A stretch of 64,000 bases of DNA, from NCBI RefSeq assembly GCF_015706575.1, contig NW_024037065.1:248001-312000 (forward strand). Reading direction: 5' to 3'. The stretch comes from Patiria miniata (lineage: Eukaryota; Echinodermata; Asteroidea; Valvatida; Asterinidae). The notes beneath the pieces are model-generated. The model saw only the letters and a list, made by a program, of their open reading frames with translations, searched no databases and had not been told where the DNA came from. Positions 62,101-64,000 of the stretch are shown in pieces (positions within the stretch are counted from its first letter, which is position 1; every line of letters starts with the position of its first letter). A program made the translations under genes and the position numbers.

Positions 62101-64000
62101 AAATTGCTCAACTTTTCAAACAAAGTTTAAAATCGACAAGTTACCTTCTCAAATTGTATGAGGTGGTCCATTGCTGAGATCAGCGATATTTTTGGAGCCC
62201 CAGACCTTCCCTGGTTAACTGGAGGCAGGAGGCACCGCAGCAACAGGATAGCTGCTGTGTCAGAACACCAACCTGAATAACCGAATTAACATATATAGCA
62301 AATGGTTAATTATGCATGATACCCAAAGCAGCAATGGCTACAGATGGTGACTTGTTTAAATGCGGCATTGAGCACGTTTGGGTTATGATTTCTGCCTGTG
62401 TAATTTTGAAAGGTTTTGATCGAATGCTAGTGCCACAAAGGAATCATTCATTTAAACACAATCACACTCAAGTTAAAAAAAAAATGAACTAAGCTGTCAA
62501 ATAATTTTACGAGTTTGAACCCTTTTAAATGAAGATAAAATATGATTAATGGTTCACCGGTGGAGAGAGCCCTTTTTGAAAATAGGCTTTAAGTTGATAG
62601 AGTCTGTATGCATGCTAAATTGGACATAGGAGAGGTATTGAAATTTCCACATCAAGTTTGCGTACAATGGGAATCTCAAAAACTAAATGACATTGCGTTT
62701 GACGGGCCATTCCTCTTTGAATGTGTTTTAAAAGTCTGATCCCCGCCCCCCCCCCCCCCAAAAAAAAAATAACAACAAATGAAATGAAACAAATTATGTA
62801 CAGACACTCAAATAGAAATTGTATTAACTTGAACCACTATACTATAAAGAAGAATTTATGTGAGTGGGTGTGCAAGGATATTAAGCATCACCAAATAATT
62901 GAGGATAGGAGTCAAATCACGGATGACCTCAATTAAAAAAGTGTAGGAAAACCAATGGGAGCTGTTGCGAAATTGTTGAGAGTATAGACAAAAGATAAAT
63001 GATGAGAAACAATAGAAATCCTCAATGTACATCATAAACAAACCTGTGTGGGCTGGCCAACACTGTACATGTATGTGTTATGGAGAAGTTTTTTTTATAG
63101 TTGTGGGGACATTTCTGCTATCCCCACAGCGTCTTCGGTCCCCATAGTATAATGGAACAACTCTTGTGTAGTCCCCCAGTAAAGGAATAAGTATGTGTGT
63201 GTTCATGAGTTGCTTGACCACAAAGTGCCGGGTGCACATTGGCAGCAAATCTGTCGACAAGCACCACGAAGCCATCCCTCGCTCGCAAAATGGGGGCAAC
63301 CGACGGGCGACAACGCCTCCTCCCCTGCAAATAGTGGGCGAAGCAAAGCCTCATTTTATTAAATTTTGAAAAACACCTACCTCGCATTTCTGATTCTGTG
63401 CTTGGCCCTTGCTCAACTGTAGATATAAGCTGATTGGCAGTAATGTTACCATGAATGGACCTTGCAAGGTTGACGACTTTGCTTTTAAGTGCCTCTGTCC
63501 ACGTTTCGATGAACTTTGTGTTCTTGTCCGGAAACATTAGATGGAAGTCTTGATCAATCTGCAAAGGGTTCAAATATCCATGGCAATTATGTTAAACTAT
63601 TTAGTTAGTAAATTTGAAACTGCTTGAAGTGAAGCCACCACTTAGAAGACTGACTGATAGTTTGCCACTATAGTTACGGAAAACATCACTTCTATGCTAG
63701 CAAACTAACTCACCAGGCCTGGTGTGTTCTGGAAACATGGAAATTCCTTGATGATCGCAGTAGCTGACAAACCCTTTTGAACCATGGTACGTCTCAGAGG
63801 GTATGTTGCTGCCATCTTTTCCATGGTGTCCTCCCGACTCTGATTTACACGTGGAACGTGCTTCAGCCAGTTGACTTCTGCTTCAAGATCATTTTCTGGG
63901 CGGCGTTCACCATGATCCTCTCTTGGATGCTTCGGCCCTCCATCTCTCTTGGTTGATTTCTTTTCAGGTGGTAGATCTTTCCCCTTAGGAACTGGTTCAG
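55842..64000 (-). CDS. Gene A: multi-exon gene of an uncharacterised repeat-associated family (5' end beyond window)
   Basis: Minus strand exons 64000(partial)-63714, 63558-63381, 62272-62145 and 56162-55842, with GT-AG borders and agreeing phases (0, 1, 0), giving one open frame to TGA at 55842. Motifs in order: WLKHVPRVNQSREDTMEKM; VQKGLSATAIIKEFPCF; IDQDFHLMFPDKNTKF; TAAILLLRCLLPP; ISAMDHLIQFEK; QTQPYLLAMG; FVIIDHLALPSG; ALDALFKAHYVFGL; NFWTFIQTTVYGID; APRVREIRSKL. I know such proteins as unnamed predictions in fish and marine invertebrates, often beside zinc-finger genes like gene B; function is unknown. No transmembrane or signal segment was seen in the exons. The third intron carries a Ty3/gypsy element and a foldback element, yet the coding exons have no lesion. 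Gene B starts three bases after this stop. Confidence 0.7.
56186..56190. repeat. Target site duplication ATAAC, left of the gypsy element
   Basis: ATAAC at 56186-56190 and 61277-61281 flanks the two 188-bp LTRs exactly. Confidence 0.92.
56191..56378 (-). repeat. 3' LTR of the gypsy element
   Basis: TGTGGTATTACTGAC ... TATATCACAACA on the plus strand, 188 bp, same as 61089-61276. Confidence 0.95.
56379..56772 (-). other. Gypsy 3' untranslated region with polypurine tract
   Basis: On the minus strand TTTAGGGGGAAGG abuts the 3' LTR (56379-56391), the expected polypurine tract. The rest is A/T-rich with T-runs near 56590-56625 and no frame. Confidence 0.75.
56773..60822 (-). CDS. Ty3/gypsy Gag-Pol polyprotein, 1349 aa, uninterrupted
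   Basis: ATG at 60820-60822, stop at 56773. Gag with NWKRFKQRFQLYIDA near the start; zinc-binding CRRCDNWHVSGKC and CAYCRGKNHFAKCC; aspartic protease VKLDTGAQVNIL; reverse transcriptase with LDASQGFWQL, LPFGISSAPEVY and FADD at 610-613; RNase H with SSDASKDGLGAV and TDHKPL; H2C2 zinc finger (HEGHMGIEKCR ... CDACQKH); integrase with Asp1050 (GADIGTV), Asp1103 (SDNGPQF) and Glu1139 (GLAESAV), that is 35 residues between the last two. The product assembles particles, copies the RNA and integrates the DNA. All catalytic motifs are present with no breaks, and the length is normal for mag-like elements. No chromodomain or envelope seen. Confidence 0.97.
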   Translation of the reverse strand: MMDVLPPPSALELTGNVAENWKRFKQRFQLYIDAIGASKKDDRQQTSILLHVIGEQALDVYNTFKWDEEGDQEGDNMRLAKVMAKLEKYCTPKTNLTLERFHFNNCCQQPGEGIDAYLTRLKKHSKKCEFGTLQDSLVKDRLVCGIVANVTRERLLREEDLTLEKAVKICKAAELVKERSKELQSTTPTVHAVQKNPSAKPKPQGANRKPQATAKPQNAPKGQPSRWKPRNDQQQQTSDKHHCRRCDNWHVSGKCSAHGETCAYCRGKNHFAKCCFKKRAQGQVHTVDNDESTDFFLDTITVDSVKTQANDWIFPLAMNGTIIPVKLDTGAQVNILTETDFSRLKNKPQLHPATETLKAYNHSQIIVKGKCVVTVDHAARKHKMLFFVVPGDKQALLGRQACEQLGLVKVACAVTNQEQPKDPNDNYANLLHEYGDIFEGLGCLPGMHTIIIDETAQPVVHACRKVPFALHNGLKRELERMESLGVITRVDEPTDWVNSLVVVKKKNGDIRVCMDPRDLNRAIKREHYKMPTREEVMSQFAGASYYSKLDASQGFWQLQLDDKSSRLCTFNTPFGRFRYTRLPFGISSAPEVYHKTVHQIFESIDGVSTFADDIIIYGATKEAHDRSLRLTLETARQVNLKLNRSKCEIGVTQLTFIGDLVTTDGVKPDPNKVAAINNMPKPENKQELQRFLGMVTYLAKWIAGLSQKSAPLRALLKDDNEWQWGPEQERAWSDLKATVSTDPVLQYYDSNCPIRLSSDASKDGLGAVILQLHDDKWSPVAYASRAMTSAETRYAQIEKELLGIVFACERFHQFIYGATVEAETDHKPLISLFKKPLNACPLRVQRLLLRVQRYDLHVVYTPGKQLVVADALSRAPDRNADQGEAAQVQSLDDVVEAFVDMIIETMPVSDNRIKQIREATQADDQLTNLQQVILQGWPEASQQCPSDIRPFWNTRAELTVAEDVIFKGTRIVIPRVLRKDVLLKVHEGHMGIEKCRRRARDVVYWPGMNAEISEMVSQCDACQKHQPSQTVEPLNPHEIPVRAWQRVGADIGTVKGKEYLIVCDYYSGYPEVVTLTTTTSKAVINAMKSMFARHGVPDVVISDNGPQFGSREFADFTKDWGFEHHTSSPHYPRSNGLAESAVKTVKQMIKKCQETKQDFHKALLAYRSTPLQNGLSPSQMLMNRRVKTTLPVHPQRLEPEVQQGVVSDKILRRNQQKQVHDRNAHPLKPLHAQDRVRVQDHRTGLWTVRATVLRKLAPRSYEIKTDVGWILRRNRGAIRNDTVPDQTSIDPELLEEELALQLATEHPVGTEAQEPAKQNHATLVRSPREQTLRRSTRTIRRPERLIETL
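61070..61088 (-). other. Primer-binding site, tRNA-Leu type
   Basis: On the minus strand TGGTGTCAGAAGT begins directly inside the 5' LTR. TGGTGTCAG is complementary to the 3' end (CTGACACCA) of metazoan leucine tRNAs as I remember them, the usual primer of mag/SURL-like elements. Confidence 0.75.
61089..61276 (-). repeat. 5' LTR of the gypsy element
   Basis: 188 bp, same sequence as 56191-56378, flanked by ATAAC at 61277-61281. Confidence 0.95.
61350..61742. repeat. Foldback/MITE-like palindrome, arms about 190 bp
   Basis: GGTTTCTTGAACAATC, AACAGCATGGCGTCAACAT and CTCCATTGAG-GTGT on the left are mirrored in inverse order at the right end (GTTGACGCCATGCTGTTTG ... TGAAAACC), about 80% complementary. 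It lies in gene A intron 3. A 102-codon frame at 61360-61668 is a by-product. Confidence 0.75.
61743..62144 (-). other. Gene A intron 3 remainder, with a tRNA T-arm-like motif
   Basis: At 62070-62086 (plus strand) GCAGG-TTCAAAT-CCTGC forms a perfect 5-bp T-stem with a 7-base loop and contains the Pol III B box GGTTCAAATCC. No full tRNA is seen; a tRNA-derived SINE fragment is the likeliest source. Confidence 0.35.
62145..62272 (-). CDS. Gene A internal exon (128 nt)
   Basis: Acceptor TTATTCAG (AG at 62273-62274), donor GAGAAG|GTAACT (GT at 62143-62144); phase 1 in, phase 0 out. Encodes SDTAAILLLRCLLPPV ... SAMDHLIQFEK, a conserved family segment. Confidence 0.75.
62273..63380 (-). other. Gene A intron 2
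   Basis: 1.1 kb, A/T-rich, with a C-run and A-run at 62743-62769. A frame at 63118-63573 merely extends the upstream exon. No repeat or gene recognised. Confidence 0.6.
63381..63558 (-). CDS. Gene A internal exon (178 nt)
   Basis: Acceptor CCCTTTGCAG (AG at 63559-63560), donor CGAG|GTAGGT (GT at 63379-63380); phase 0 in, phase 1 out. Encodes IDQDFHLMFPDKNTKF, then ARSIHGNITANQLIST. Confidence 0.75.
63714..64000 (-). CDS. Gene A exon, partial at window edge
   Basis: Open across the edge of the window; donor CTG|GTGAGT (GT at 63712-63713), phase 0. Basic, Pro/Lys-rich start (PPEKKSTKRDGGPKHPRED), then WLKHVPRVNQSRED and the conserved GLSATAIIKEFPCFQNTPG. Confidence 0.75.

Overview
The window reads as A/T-rich nuclear DNA of a metazoan, probably a marine invertebrate deuterostome (echinoderm, hemichordate or amphioxus-like; phylum not settled by sequence alone). 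Evidence: spliced genes with GT-AG introns, BEL/Pao and Ty3/gypsy (mag/SURL-like) retrotransposons, an intron-containing HARBI1-type Harbinger element, repeat-associated protein families that I know from cnidarians, echinoderms and fish, and frequent ACATGTA and GGCCTAG motifs. No certain host gene is visible. The region is a nest of mobile elements of different ages.

Layout. (1) 0.1-9 kb: a decayed LINE (endonuclease part at 118-1020, probable 3' tail at 8884-8956), split by a 7.2-kb BEL/Pao element (1500-8737; LTRs differ by two substitutions and a 5-bp indel; target duplication ACTGT; pol broken by one in-frame TAG). (2) 9-18 kb: sparse DNA with three acidic-repeat, exon-like blocks on the minus strand, small hairpins, a foldback element built of 16-bp repeats, and the 3' end of a second LINE on the minus strand. 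(3) 18.5-31.8 kb: a Harbinger element with a complete, spliced HARBI1-like transposase (minus) and a five-exon MYB/SANT-like partner gene (plus) that carries a homopolymer frameshift and a stop. Its intron 2 holds a second, 6.2-kb transposon-like unit with terminal inverted repeats of about 310 bp, coding for a truncated member of a large conserved family with a FEN/PIN-nuclease-like C-terminus, and also a 176-bp pogo/Tigger-like MITE.

(4) 32.5-41.0 kb: a second BEL/Pao element on the minus strand with identical-looking 722-bp LTRs, target duplication GTGCT and one uninterrupted 1974-codon Gag-Pol frame, so it looks very recent. (5) 41.7-46.2 kb: a decayed zinc-finger/transposase-like remnant, three palindromic elements (one with two 127-bp arms, 98% complementary) and a minisatellite. 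(6) 46.4-53.0 kb: three head-to-tail, non-coding units with Helitron-like 3' ends (hairpin then CTAG). They carry about 40 perfect TGACGTCA (CRE/ATF) octamers, mostly in pairs exactly 11 bp apart. (7) 53.4-64 kb, minus strand: gene A, an open multi-exon gene of an uncharacterised transposon-associated family, running off the right edge, followed after its stop by gene B, a C2H2 zinc-finger plus transposase-like gene broken in several places. Intron 3 of gene A contains a complete Ty3/gypsy element (56191-61276; identical-looking 188-bp LTRs; target duplication ATAAC; 1349-codon Gag-Pol) and a foldback element.

The elements work as separate selfish units. Harbinger needs both the transposase and the MYB-like DNA-binding partner, and here only the transposase is intact. 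The retroelements encode Gag, protease, reverse transcriptase, RNase H and integrase for their own copying. Genes A and B look like the two-gene content of one DNA transposon, but I could not find its ends. The CRE-rich tandem array is the least explained part of the window.
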